Shown: positions 17,521 through 26,776 of the stretch, piece by piece | Layout: every line of letters starts with the position of its first letter | Numbering within the stretch: position 1 is the stretch's first letter | Source: Litorimonas sp964435725 | GTDB taxonomy: Bacteria > Pseudomonadota > Alphaproteobacteria > Caulobacterales > Maricaulaceae | Assembly: GCA_964435725.1 (NCBI GenBank) | Contig: CAYTAJ010000013.1 | Location: 1-47,666, forward strand | Reading direction: 5' to 3' | Length of the DNA: 47,666 bases | Program-made: the position numbers and the translations under genes | Notes under the pieces: model-generated | What the model was told of the DNA's origin: nothing | The model's database searches: none | What the model saw: the letters and a program-made list of their open reading frames with translations, nothing else

Positions 17521-18972
17521 TTAACGACTTTGGCGTCTTAAAAAGCTTGGGATTTCCAATTCGTCTTCCATATCGTCCCCAAAGAGATCACCAATAGGTG
17601 CTTTTGAAGTCTGTGTTTGTGTCTGCGGTGGCGCAACAGGCGCTTTTTTACGAAGCCCAAAAAATCCACCAAATGCTCCCTTCGAGGCACTCGCTGGTGC
17701 AGGCTCTGGAATAGGCTGTGGCGCGGGCGGTGTTGGTGCCGCCTGCACTTGCTGTACTGGGGCCTCAACTTTTGGCGGATAAGGACGCGGCGCGGTGTAA
17801 GGGGGTGGCGTTCTCTCGGCTTGCGTAAATTCTTGTGCCACTTCTTTCTGCATATCTGCAACGGGGTTGTAAGCCTCAAAACGATCTTGGGCTACGGCTT
17901 GCTCCGCCGCTATATCTTCGAGAGCTTCCTCAACATCCTCAACCGCGCTAACTTTAACCTCAGCAGTTCGAGATATGAAAGGCGCAGGCGGCGCTTCGGC
18001 ACGCGCTTCAGAATCAACACCCGTTGCAACGACTGAGACGCGAATAATACCGTCAAGATCATCATCAAGCGCTGACCCCACGATGATATTCGCATTTTCA
18101 TCAACCTGCCCGCGAATGAGAGACGCAGCTTCATCCACCTCATAAAGTGTGAGATCAGAGCCGCCCGTAATATTGATAAGAACACCCTTAGCCCCTTTTA
18201 AAGAGACATCATCTAAGAGCGGGTTGTTAATAGCTGATTCAGCCGCTTCAACCGCGCGGCGTTCACCTGTTGCTTCACCTGTTCCCATCATGGCTTTACC
18301 CATTTCGTCCATCACGGTTCTGACATCATTAAAATCAAGATTGATCAAGCCTGGAACAACCATAAGGTCGGTCACACCCCGAACGCCACTGTAAAGCACT
18401 TCATCTGCCATTGAGAAGGCATCTGACATTGTCGTGCTTTCTGTCGCGACACGGAAGAGGTTCTGGTTAGGAATAGTAATCATCGTGTCGACGGAGGCAT
18501 ATAGATTCTCAATGCCTTGCTCTGCCAATTTCATCCGGCGAGAGCCTTCAAACATGAAAGGTTTCGTCACGATGCCTACTGTTAGAATTCCTCTCTCACG
18601 GGCTGCACGTGCGATGACAGGTGCGGCGCCTGTGCCTGTACCGCCGCCCATGCCTGCGGCGACAAATAACATGTGCGCGCCGTCAAGATGCTCAATAATT
18701 TCATCAAGGCTATCTTCCGCTGACTCTTCACCAATTTCAGGGCGCATGCCAGCACCAAGCCCTTGGGTCACTCCACCTCCCATTTGAACCCGACGATCTG
18801 CGCGTGACAGAGCAAGCGCTTGAGCATCCGTATTGGCAACGACAAATTCGACACCGTCCAATCCAGCAGCGATCATATTATTAACCGCATTGCCACCAGC
18901 TCCCCCGACACCAATCACAACAATACGGGGTTTAAGTTCAACGGCTTTTGGCAAAGAGAGACTGATAGGCAT
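17521..18972 (-). CDS. ftsZ: Cell division protein FtsZ
   Basis: Tubulin-like GTPase that forms the cytokinetic ring. 483 residues, long for FtsZ because of an extended Pro-rich linker (about residues 345-465), a feature known in alphaproteobacteria. GTP-binding motif GMGGGTGTGAAP, T7 loop NLDFNDVRTVM, and C-terminal peptide LEIPSFLRRQSR for binding FtsA and other anchors are all intact. ATG 18972 is the start, preceded by a 131-base promoter region holding a TATAGT -10, a CtrA-type box and a GAATC (GANTC, CcrM-type) site. A terminator follows the gene. Confidence 0.98.
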   Translation of the reverse strand: MPISLSLPKAVELKPRIVVIGVGGAGGNAVNNMIAAGLDGVEFVVANTDAQALALSRADRRVQMGGGVTQGLGAGMRPEIGEESAEDSLDEIIEHLDGAHMLFVAAGMGGGTGTGAAPVIARAARERGILTVGIVTKPFMFEGSRRMKLAEQGIENLYASVDTMITIPNQNLFRVATESTTMSDAFSMADEVLYSGVRGVTDLMVVPGLINLDFNDVRTVMDEMGKAMMGTGEATGERRAVEAAESAINNPLLDDVSLKGAKGVLINITGGSDLTLYEVDEAASLIRGQVDENANIIVGSALDDDLDGIIRVSVVATGVDSEARAEAPPAPFISRTAEVKVSAVEDVEEALEDIAAEQAVAQDRFEAYNPVADMQKEVAQEFTQAERTPPPYTAPRPYPPKVEAPVQQVQAAPTPPAPQPIPEPAPASASKGAFGGFFGLRKKAPVAPPQTQTQTSKAPIGDLFGDDMEDELEIPSFLRRQSR

Positions 18973-19004
18973 GACGAATCCTAGGTATGGTCAATGTTTA
19001 GTTA

Positions 19005-19043
19005 ACTATAGTGATGGTCGGAAACCGTTAATGGGCCATTAAC
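19005..19043 (-). promoter_or_regulatory. ftsZ promoter with CtrA-type palindromic box
   Basis: On the minus strand a -10 TATAGT (19005-19010) is separated by 17 bases from TTAA-N7-TTAA (19028-19042). The box lies inside the perfect dyad GTTAATGG-G-CCATTAAC (19027-19043), so one TTAA half sits where a -35 element belongs and no other good -35 is present. CtrA control of ftsZ is known in Caulobacter; here it is inferred from the motif. A GAATC (GANTC) site lies at 18976-18980 in the leader. Confidence 0.7.
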
Positions 19044-19103
19044 CGGACGCTAAATTTTAACCTTTTGCATGCGTTTTATGCGCCCTAGGCGCGAATTCGC
19101 ATT

Positions 19104-20375
19104 TTAAAAGTTCTCTTTGAGCCACTGAAATGAACGCCCCAAAGCATGACCGGAGTATCGGCGCGCTTTGAATCGACGCCCCGATAAATCAGGGGGCCCT
19201 GTAATCGCTTCACCTTTATTCTCATAAACTTGTTTGAGCATGCCTGTGGCGACCGCAAAGTCTGAAGATGTCAGCATTTCATCAAGCCCAAAGATACCGT
19301 GAGGTTGACCAATTCGGACTCGCTTATTGAAGATAAGCTCGCCTAACTCTCGAACACCGCTCAATTGCGCCCCACCCCCTGTCAGAACAATCTGCCTGCC
19401 AGCAATGCTGTCCATACCCGCGTGATGAAGGCGCTCGCTGATAAGCTCAAAAGTCTCTTCAATTCGCGACCGAACGATTTGTGTGACGAGTGACCGCGGA
19501 TGATGCTGCAACCGGTCTTGAGCGCCAACAGGCGGACACGGCACCATGACATATTCATCATCGGCACCATGAAGGGCTGAGCCATATATCGTCTTAATTC
19601 TCTCTGCTGCCTCCGGCGGTGTTGCGAGGCCCCGCGCAATATCATGCGTGACGTTTCGACCACCGACTCCCAGCGCGTCGACATGGACCAAAACATTATC
19701 CCTAAAGACAGCAACAGACGTAATGCCGGAGCCCATATCAATAACGGTCACACCCAAATCACGCTCATCTTCGGTCAAAACTGACATGGCAGACGCATAT
19801 GGAGACGCTGTGACAGAACGGATTTGCAAGTGGCAGCGCTCAATACAATGGGCAAGATTGCGTAAAGGGCCTATTCCGCCCAAGACAAAGTGCATATCCA
19901 CGCCTAAGGATTTTCCGAACATGCCCCTTGGGTCGTTAATACCGGTTTCCCCATCCACACTCCAATTCATAGGAATAGCATGAAGGATGGCGTAATCCGG
20001 TTGGGATAACTCTGATAGGCTACTGCTCAGGACGCGTTTGAGGTCACGATCAGCGACCTCGCCGCTGGCAAATTCTGTCTGAACCCGCAAATGCTGTGAG
20101 CGTAAAGACCGCAATGCCACATTTACATTCACACCTTGGACTGTCACGCCTGCGGCCCGTTCCGCTTTTTCAACGGCAGAGCGAATACCCGCTTCTGCTG
20201 CCTCAAGATCGATAACAGCCCCGTTTTTGACGCCTGCGCTGACACCAAAGCCTTTACCGATAAGGCGAACGCCCATGCCGGGCTCTTCTTTGCCAATCAA
20301 GCATACGACTTTGCTCGACCCAATGTCGAGAACAGCCACCGTCTCAGAGGTTTTCTGTTTAGACCGCCCGAACAT
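19104..20375 (-). CDS. ftsA: Cell division protein FtsA
   Basis: Actin-like membrane tether for FtsZ, 423 residues. ATPase-core motifs are visible: VAVLDIGSSKVVCLIG (phosphate 1), VTVIDMGSGITSVAVF (phosphate 2) and IVLTGGGAQLSGV (adenosine). The SHS2/1C subdomain inserts between them. The C-terminus RSFQWLKENF is an amphipathic helix expected to bind the membrane. Starts 7 bases after the ftsQ stop. Confidence 0.97.
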   Translation of the reverse strand: MFGRSKQKTSETVAVLDIGSSKVVCLIGKEEPGMGVRLIGKGFGVSAGVKNGAVIDLEAAEAGIRSAVEKAERAAGVTVQGVNVNVALRSLRSQHLRVQTEFASGEVADRDLKRVLSSSLSELSQPDYAILHAIPMNWSVDGETGINDPRGMFGKSLGVDMHFVLGGIGPLRNLAHCIERCHLQIRSVTASPYASAMSVLTEDERDLGVTVIDMGSGITSVAVFRDNVLVHVDALGVGGRNVTHDIARGLATPPEAAERIKTIYGSALHGADDEYVMVPCPPVGAQDRLQHHPRSLVTQIVRSRIEETFELISERLHHAGMDSIAGRQIVLTGGGAQLSGVRELGELIFNKRVRIGQPHGIFGLDEMLTSSDFAVATGMLKQVYENKGEAITGPPDLSGRRFKARRYSGHALGRSFQWLKENF

Positions 20376-20382
20376 AGTGTCT

Positions 20383-21264
20383 TTAGGCTTGTTCCGGTTC
20401 CGTTGGACGGACAGAAATTCTGTCTTTTAAACGGAGGTCTATTGCACTGACGGTACGATCCAGTATTTGCGTTTGGCGTTGGAGATTTGAAAGATTTGAT
20501 AAGGCCAGATCGACGCCTTCCTTTGGCAACTTCACTTTTACATTGCCATCTAGCACCAAGTCCCAGCGTTGCTGAGACACGTAAACGGCTGAATGAATGC
20601 GTTGACGAATGTCCGGCCATGCCGCCAGAGACGCTTCGAGCGTCGCCGCTTCACGCTCGGCACCCTCACCGACAACATGCAATAAGCCTGTCGGCAGAGA
20701 AGAGGTCTCTGTAACAGGCGCAATAACATCACCTGTTTCATTGACGAGAGCTAACTGTCCCTCTTTCTGCCATAGCGCATAGGGTTGTGCTTCGACTAAT
20801 TGAACGACGATACGGTTTGGCCACAAACGACGGACAACTGCGCGATCAACCCAAGGCAGGCTTTCTGTACGCGTTTGCGCTTCTTTCAAATCCACACCAA
20901 AGAAGTAATCACCGGGACGGATATTGACGGCACGCAAAACATCTTGCTCATTTAAACGCCCTTCACCCATGACATCGACACGTTCGACGACGAAACCCAT
21001 ATCCATCAGACGGTTTTGTTTGAATATCTTACCGTTTTGAATGATTTGCGGCCAGAAACCGCCCAGCCATAGTGCCATAATTGTGATGGCCAGAAAAACG
21101 CCCACAACACCTGCGCAAAATTGAAGAAAACTTTTTTTAGAGTGCCCGGCCGCACGCACTTTAGACGCTGTCCAGTTTTTTGCGCCCCGTAACCCGGGCT
21201 TTAAGGGTGAGACACGACTAACCGGTCCGCTATTATAGGACTGATTTTTCTTTACCTTGGCCAT
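20383..21264 (-). CDS. ftsQ: Cell division protein FtsQ
   Basis: Bitopic inner-membrane divisome protein, 293 residues. A basic N-terminal cytoplasmic tail of about 50 residues is followed by one membrane segment (FCAGVVGVFLAITIMALWLGGF is split around residues 48-69). A POTRA domain (VERVDVMGEGRLNEQDVLRAVNI and PWVDRAVVRRLWPNRIVVQLVEAQPYALW) and the FtsQ beta domain follow. The start overlaps the ddlB end by 13 bases, so ddlB and ftsQ are coupled. Confidence 0.95.
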   Translation of the reverse strand: MAKVKKNQSYNSGPVSRVSPLKPGLRGAKNWTASKVRAAGHSKKSFLQFCAGVVGVFLAITIMALWLGGFWPQIIQNGKIFKQNRLMDMGFVVERVDVMGEGRLNEQDVLRAVNIRPGDYFFGVDLKEAQTRTESLPWVDRAVVRRLWPNRIVVQLVEAQPYALWQKEGQLALVNETGDVIAPVTETSSLPTGLLHVVGEGAEREAATLEASLAAWPDIRQRIHSAVYVSQQRWDLVLDGNVKVKLPKEGVDLALSNLSNLQRQTQILDRTVSAIDLRLKDRISVRPTEPEQA

Positions 21265-22175
21265 GTAGCGTCCTCAACCAACCAGCGACAAAGCTGTTCA
21301 AAACTTATTCCGACATAAGCCGCTTGCTCTGGCGCAAGCGATTTCGGAGTCATTCCGGGTTGAGTATTCAGTTCAAGCATTACGATTTTGTTTACTATGT
21401 CATCAGATTCAGCATTTTTTTCATTAAATCTGAAATCTGCGCGGGAAAGTCCTCGACATCCCAAGGCTTTATGCGCTTTTACAGCCCATTTCAGGCAAAG
21501 TTCTGTGACTTCAGGCGGAATATCCGCCGGAACCACATGGATTGACCCGCCATCCGCATATTTGGCTTCATAATCATACCAGTCTGTCTGAGGGATTATT
21601 TCGGTCACAGCTAATGCCCGATCATTCATGACAGCGACCGTCAGTTCACGTCCGGGAATGTAGGACTCAACGATGACCTCATCTCCCATATCAATATCTT
21701 CGGCGATAGCTGTGGAATGGCTGTCATCATCTCCATCAATAATGTAAACGGATTGAGAAGAACCTTGCCCATTTGGTTTCACGACATAAGGCAGGGCAAT
21801 AGGATGTGATTTAGACACATCCCCACGATCAAAAAGCCCCCCTTCCGGTACGGTTATGCCAACATCTTTCAGAACTTGTTTGGCCCGATGCTTATCCATG
21901 GCAAGCGCAGACGCCATAACGCCGGAATGCGTATAAGGCTTACCAAACATGTCGAGGACACCCTGAACGCGACCGTCTTCGCCCCAATCCCCGTGCAAGG
22001 CATTAAATACGACATCGGGTTCTGCTTCTTTCAATTGCTCCCAGAGTCGCTGGGTGACATCGATTTCAACCACATCATAACCACAGGCTCGCAGAGCTTT
22101 AGCACATTCTTGGCCGGAAATAAGCGATACTTCTCGCTCTGATGATATTCCCCCTTTTAGAACGGCCACTCTCAT
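21252..22175 (-). CDS. ddlB: D-alanine-D-alanine ligase
   Basis: Makes the D-Ala-D-Ala dipeptide for MurF. 307 residues from ATG 22175, which overlaps the murB stop as ATGA; the open frame extends to 22205 but family alignment begins at MRVAVLKGGISSEREVS. ATP-grasp motifs are seen: HGDWGEDGRVQG near 60, PYVVKPNGQGSS for ATP, and MLELNTQPGMTPKSL for metal binding near the end. Confidence 0.96.
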   Translation of the reverse strand: MRVAVLKGGISSEREVSLISGQECAKALRACGYDVVEIDVTQRLWEQLKEAEPDVVFNALHGDWGEDGRVQGVLDMFGKPYTHSGVMASALAMDKHRAKQVLKDVGITVPEGGLFDRGDVSKSHPIALPYVVKPNGQGSSQSVYIIDGDDDSHSTAIAEDIDMGDEVIVESYIPGRELTVAVMNDRALAVTEIIPQTDWYDYEAKYADGGSIHVVPADIPPEVTELCLKWAVKAHKALGCRGLSRADFRFNEKNAESDDIVNKIVMLELNTQPGMTPKSLAPEQAAYVGISFEQLCRWLVEDATWPR

Positions 22176-23083
22176 GCAGGCTCTCCGATGCGTTTTACTT
22201 CCCATTCCAGATCAACACCTTCGCTGTCTTTGACCTTTTGACGGATAGTCTCTCCTAAAGCTTCAAGGTCAGCGGCTGTCGCGTCTCCCGTATTAATCAT
22301 GAAGTTACAATGCTTCTCACTCATTTGTGCCCCACCTACACGAAAGCCTCGACCACCGGCTGCATCAATGACTTGCCACGCGCCGCGTCCGCCAGATTGT
22401 TCAGGATCTGGGTTCTTGAATGTCGAGCCCCCTGTTTTCTCACGGATAGGTTGGCTCTCTTCACGCTTTGCTGTGATATCGTTTATACGGGACATTATCG
22501 CGTCCGGCGCATCACCTTCGCCTTTGAATGTGGCTTGTGTGAAAATCAGATCTGCAGGCGCATCACTGCCGCGATAGCGATAGTTGAAATCCTCAACGGT
22601 CATCACCTGCCTTCGCCCCCGTCGATCTATGGCCACGGCTTCAACCAATACGTCTTTTGTTTCACCGCCATAACACCCTGCATTCATGCGCAAAGCCCCG
22701 CCGATTGTGCCGGGGATACCTGCGTAAAACTCAAGTCCGGAAATTCCCGCTTTTGCGGCCTCTCTCGCCACTTTATTATCTAAGGCGGCAGAGCCCGCCG
22801 TGAGCTTCTGTCCTTCTGTTGAGATTTTGGCGAAGGCTGGGCCGAGCCTAATCACGACCCCTTTAACCCCGCCATCCCGAATGAGCGTGTTGGAGGCTAC
22901 ACCTAAGACTTGCACAGGAATATCGTCCGGTGTGGAGGAAAGAAAATGCGCAAGATCTGCTTCATCCTTGGGCATGAAAAAGACTTCCGCAGGCCCACCC
23001 ACGCGTAACCAGCTATAGGGTGCTAAAGGCAGATTCGCCTTTAATGAGCCCCGAACGTCGGGCAAACGGTCGATGAGAGCCAT
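22172..23083 (-). CDS. murB: UDP-N-acetylenolpyruvoylglucosamine reductase
   Basis: FAD-dependent enzyme that reduces UDP-GlcNAc-enolpyruvate to UDP-MurNAc. 303 residues. The FAD site appears as SWLRVGGPAEVF and LGVASNTLIRDGG, the core as GIPGTIGGALRMNAGCYGGE, and the catalytic/substrate loop as KTGGSTFKNPDPEQSGGRGAW. The absence of the extra loop of the E. coli type and the YRYRGSD motif suggest type II MurB. Co-translated with ddlB (ATGA overlap) and starting directly after the murC stop. Confidence 0.97.
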   Translation of the reverse strand: MALIDRLPDVRGSLKANLPLAPYSWLRVGGPAEVFFMPKDEADLAHFLSSTPDDIPVQVLGVASNTLIRDGGVKGVVIRLGPAFAKISTEGQKLTAGSAALDNKVAREAAKAGISGLEFYAGIPGTIGGALRMNAGCYGGETKDVLVEAVAIDRRGRRQVMTVEDFNYRYRGSDAPADLIFTQATFKGEGDAPDAIMSRINDITAKREESQPIREKTGGSTFKNPDPEQSGGRGAWQVIDAAGGRGFRVGGAQMSEKHCNFMINTGDATAADLEALGETIRQKVKDSEGVDLEWEVKRIGEPA

Positions 23084-24502
23084 TTAGGCGGCGTCCAAAT
23101 TCGAAGCGAGGTCTGCGGCCCAATATGTAATATCCCCAGCCCCCAAACAGACAATAAGATCGCCTTCGTTCAACTCCGCCTTTAGGTCTTTGGCGAGTGT
23201 TTGTTTCGACGTAACAGACACGTTCTTGTGACCATGTGACATCAGGCTCTCGACTAAGGCAGGTCCGCTTATGCCCTCTATGGGCTGTTCGCCTGCGGCG
23301 TAAACATCCGCGACATAGACATGGTCTGCATTGTTAAAACAGGTCGAAAAGTCTTCAAAGTGATGTTCCAATCGGGAATAACGATGGGGTTGCACGACGG
23401 CGTGAACTTTACCCTTAGCCACCTGACGCGCCGCTTGAAGAACGGCGGCAATCTCGACTGGGTGGTGTCCATAATCATCAATGATTGTCACGCCTTTCCA
23501 CTCGCCAACTTTTGTAAAGCGGCGTTTAACGCCCCCGAAACTATTCAGTCCGGCACGCACTTGATCCTCGCTCAAACCAAGTTCCCGCGAAACGGCAATC
23601 GCTGATAAAACATTCTGAGTATTATGCTTACCCGCCATAGGCAGGAACAAACTTTTCCAAGTCTCCTCACCGTCAAAGACGACATCAAAACGGGAGCCTT
23701 CAGGTTCTAATTCCAGATTCTCTGCCCGAACATCGGCTTGAGGATTGAAGCCATAGGTTATGACACGACGGTCCGTGATTTTGCTGACCAAAGCCTGCAC
23801 TTCGGGATGATCTATACAGAGCACTGAGAACCCATAGAACGGCAAGTTTTCAACAAAGGTTCGAAACGCATCCCGCAAGACATCAAACTCGCCATAATGT
23901 TCCATATGTTCAGGGTCGATATTTGTAACAACCGCAACGGTTGGGAAGAGCTTGAGAAAAGACCCATCGCTCTCATCCGCCTCAACCACCATCCAGTCGC
24001 CGAGGCCGAGTTTGGCATTAGAGCCATAGGCGTTGATGATGCCGCCATTGATAACGGTTGGATCTATATCGCCGCCTTCCAGCAAAGCCGCAATCATCGT
24101 TGTCGTTGTCGTTTTTCCATGCGTACCGCCCACAGCAATTGTCCATTTAAGCCGCATGAGTTCTGCCAACATCTCTGCCCGCCTCACAACGGGAATAGAC
24201 TGCGCCCGTGCCTCAACGAGTTCTGCGTTATCCGGTTTGATTGCGGAGGACATAACAATGGCTCCAGCGCCGTTCACCTGTTCCGCTTTTTGTCCGATAA
24301 AAATCGTAGCGCCGAGTTTTTTCAACCGCTCTGTATTGGCGCTTTCACGCATATCAGAGCCTTGGACTTGATAGCCGAGATTAAGCAGCACTTCGGCGAT
24401 ACCGCTCATGCCAATACCACCAATTCCTACAAAATGGATGGGGCCCGTATCAAACGGAACCTTTGTTGCGAGGGCCTTTGTCTTTAAATCAGGCTGGGGC
24501 AT
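23084..24502 (-). CDS. murC: UDP-N-acetylmuramate-L-alanine ligase
   Basis: Adds L-Ala to UDP-MurNAc, the first of the Mur ligases. 472 residues from ATG 24502. The open frame runs 49 codons further upstream into murG, but those residues (Pro/Arg-rich) are not family-like, and starting at MPQPDLKTKAL gives the usual length. Motifs: IHFVGIGGIGMSGIAEVL for UDP, VGGTHGKTTTTTMIAALL P-loop, and DDYGHHPVEI near the C-terminal domain. About 40 bases separate it from murG. Confidence 0.96.
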   Translation of the reverse strand: MPQPDLKTKALATKVPFDTGPIHFVGIGGIGMSGIAEVLLNLGYQVQGSDMRESANTERLKKLGATIFIGQKAEQVNGAGAIVMSSAIKPDNAELVEARAQSIPVVRRAEMLAELMRLKWTIAVGGTHGKTTTTTMIAALLEGGDIDPTVINGGIINAYGSNAKLGLGDWMVVEADESDGSFLKLFPTVAVVTNIDPEHMEHYGEFDVLRDAFRTFVENLPFYGFSVLCIDHPEVQALVSKITDRRVITYGFNPQADVRAENLELEPEGSRFDVVFDGEETWKSLFLPMAGKHNTQNVLSAIAVSRELGLSEDQVRAGLNSFGGVKRRFTKVGEWKGVTIIDDYGHHPVEIAAVLQAARQVAKGKVHAVVQPHRYSRLEHHFEDFSTCFNNADHVYVADVYAAGEQPIEGISGPALVESLMSHGHKNVSVTSKQTLAKDLKAELNEGDLIVCLGAGDITYWAADLASNLDAA

Positions 24503-24542
24503 GTTTTCCCTGTTGTCACAGCCCCGTGGGAAGAGGCGTCTA

Positions 24543-25622
24543 TCATTTGAGGGCGATGGCCGTGACCAACGCTGCGAGGTCTGATGCGGCTTGCGGCTTT
24601 CCGGCGGTGCGGGCGGCGTCTGCTGCGGTTTTAAGCCAGGTCGAATCACTGAGCCTTTTCTCCAAGATAGTTTTCACTGTCTCTCGCGTAAACTCGGATT
24701 CAGGCAGAATATCGGCAGCGCCAAGGCGTTCTAGTGACTGTGCGTTGGCGGTTTGATGGTCATCCATCGCGATTGCGAGTGGAACCAGTAGGCTCGGCTT
24801 GCCCATAACGGCAATTTCTGAAACCGAAGAGGCCCCCGCGCGGCCAATCACGAAATGCGCCGCAGCCAGATGCGTTTCGATATCTGAGAAGAATGTCTCA
24901 CAGATGGCTGAAACACCAGCAGCTTGGTAGAGGCGTTTGGCGTCCTCTTGATATTCTGGGCGCGTTTGTTGCGTAACCTTTAGTCGTGACCTGATATCTT
25001 CCTGTAAAATCGCAATGGCTTGCGGTACGACTTCGCTTACAATCTTTGCGCCGAGGCTACCCCCAACAATCAGTAAGTTTATATCGTCTTTCGGCGGCGT
25101 ATAATTTTTTGGTATGGCCTCAATAATTTGATCTCTCAGAGGGTTGCCAATGACTTCATGTTTAGCTTCTGGCGGGCACCGCATCAGCGTTTCAAATCCG
25201 GAGGCCACGCATTTGGCTTTCTTGGCGAAAACTCGATTCACACGGCCCAAGACAGCGTTTTGTTCATGTAAAACTGTTGGAATGCCAAGCGCTTGAGCCG
25301 CCTGCATTGCCGGAAAAGCCGGATATCCTCCAAAGCCAACCACCACATCCGGTTGCCAGTCTTTGATAAAAGTCCGTGCTTGTTTCACACCCTGGCTCAA
25401 TAAAAACATACCCTTTATGGCCGCAATCGGTTTTCGGGGAGAAATACTGGCCGCCTTTACATCGATGATGGGGTCTGCCGGTATCTTGCCCGCATGTTTG
25501 CGTCCCCGGGCATCCGTCATCATGGCAATGTCCCAACCCTTGGCTTTTAGCTGTTCAGCCAGAGCTTGTGCAGGAAACATATGACCGCCCGTGCCGCCCG
25601 CTGCCATTAGGAGCTTAGGCAT
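24543..25622 (-). CDS. murG: Lipid II synthase, GlcNAc transferase MurG
   Basis: Peripheral membrane glycosyltransferase (GT28) that makes lipid II from lipid I, 359 residues. The G-loops AAGGTGGHMFPAQALA and LIVGGSLGAKIVSEV and the donor-binding block FVIGRAGASSVSEIAVMGKPSLLVPL with a downstream DDHQTANAQ are present. Two bases separate its start from the ftsW stop. Confidence 0.97.
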   Translation of the reverse strand: MPKLLMAAGGTGGHMFPAQALAEQLKAKGWDIAMMTDARGRKHAGKIPADPIIDVKAASISPRKPIAAIKGMFLLSQGVKQARTFIKDWQPDVVVGFGGYPAFPAMQAAQALGIPTVLHEQNAVLGRVNRVFAKKAKCVASGFETLMRCPPEAKHEVIGNPLRDQIIEAIPKNYTPPKDDINLLIVGGSLGAKIVSEVVPQAIAILQEDIRSRLKVTQQTRPEYQEDAKRLYQAAGVSAICETFFSDIETHLAAAHFVIGRAGASSVSEIAVMGKPSLLVPLAIAMDDHQTANAQSLERLGAADILPESEFTRETVKTILEKRLSDSTWLKTAADAARTAGKPQAASDLAALVTAIALK

Positions 25623-25624
25623 GG

Positions 25625-26776
25625 TCAGTCCCCATATCCATAGGCACCGGGACGCTTACACGTAAACGCCAATATAAGACCCGCTGTAAAGCATAGGGAC
25701 AGAAGTGATGAACCGCCGTAAGAAATGAAAGGCAGCGTCATACCTTTGGCCGGTGCCATGTTCAAATTCACAAATAAATTAATCACCATTTGCATACCAA
25801 TGAGCGTTGCCAGTCCAGCGACAGCTAATTGAGAAAAATAATCATTGAGACGCAAAGCATTGCGATAGGCGCGAATGACAAAACTCGCGAGCAGAAAAAT
25901 TAAAACAACAGAAATGAGGAAACCAAACTCCTCGACCGTCACAGCGAAAATAAAATCTGTATGCCCGTCAGGCAGACTATATTTCACTGCACCCTCGCCC
26001 GGGCCACGTCCCAAAAATCCACCATTTGCAATCGCCTCCAGCGCTTTATCCGTCTGATAGCTATCGGCAGAATTAGGCGACATAAAGGCCTCAACACGTG
26101 CTCTCACATGCGGGAGTGATAAATAGGCGCCTACAACGCCGATGATTGAAACGCCCAAGAAGAAAACGACCCATCCAAGTGATAATCCGGCGAAGAAAAA
26201 CACAGCCGCAAAGCCGAGCGTCAGCAAGAATGACTGTCCAAAATCCGGCTGCGTAATAAGCAATCCTATCAAGGCCGCATAAACGAAGAAGACAATAAGG
26301 ACTGACGGCACATTTGGATCACGTTTACGAACAGAGAACATCCAAGCCGCAAAAACGATAAAGGCAGGTTTCGCGAATTCAGAAGGCTGTAAACCGAAAG
26401 AGCCGATCCGAACCCACCGGACAGCGCCTTTCACCTCATACCCGATAAAGGGCAAGGCAATCAGTAGCGCGAAAGCGCCCAGCAATGTCACTATTCCCAG
26501 TCGGCGCGCCCAAAGCGGGCCCAAAAACGAGATAAATATCGCTCCGCCTAATCCTGCGAAGGCAAAGAAAAGGTGGCGATAAAGAAAGTAGAAAGGTGAT
26601 GAATAATCCAAACGCGCCACAGCCGCCGGGGACGCTGCCATGGATAAAATGAGACCTGCGCCGATTAAGACAATCAGCAAACCCAATTGAATTTGATCTA
26701 CGCTCCGCCACCATTCACCAATGGGCGTACGACGCGTGCGCGAGACCAGCATATGTCCCGGCGCGACATTATTCAT
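25625..26776 (-). CDS. ftsW: SEDS peptidoglycan polymerase FtsW
   Basis: Septal glycosyltransferase of the SEDS family working with FtsI, 383 residues with about ten membrane segments. Family features: PFIGYEVKGAVRWVRIGSFGLQPSEFAKPAFIVF, with the conserved loop and periplasmic catalytic Asp region, and FISYGGSSLLS near the end. The stop is 3 bases from murG; the start overlaps murD by 4 bases. Confidence 0.96.
   Translation of the reverse strand: MNNVAPGHMLVSRTRRTPIGEWWRSVDQIQLGLLIVLIGAGLILSMAASPAAVARLDYSSPFYFLYRHLFFAFAGLGGAIFISFLGPLWARRLGIVTLLGAFALLIALPFIGYEVKGAVRWVRIGSFGLQPSEFAKPAFIVFAAWMFSVRKRDPNVPSVLIVFFVYAALIGLLITQPDFGQSFLLTLGFAAVFFFAGLSLGWVVFFLGVSIIGVVGAYLSLPHVRARVEAFMSPNSADSYQTDKALEAIANGGFLGRGPGEGAVKYSLPDGHTDFIFAVTVEEFGFLISVVLIFLLASFVIRAYRNALRLNDYFSQLAVAGLATLIGMQMVINLFVNLNMAPAKGMTLPFISYGGSSLLSLCFTAGLILAFTCKRPGAYGYGD

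Noticed and set aside
17617..18036. Plus-strand ORF of 139 codons within ftsZ
   Set aside because: Trp/Arg/Cys-rich antisense translation of the Pro-rich FtsZ linker, no RBS, no family.
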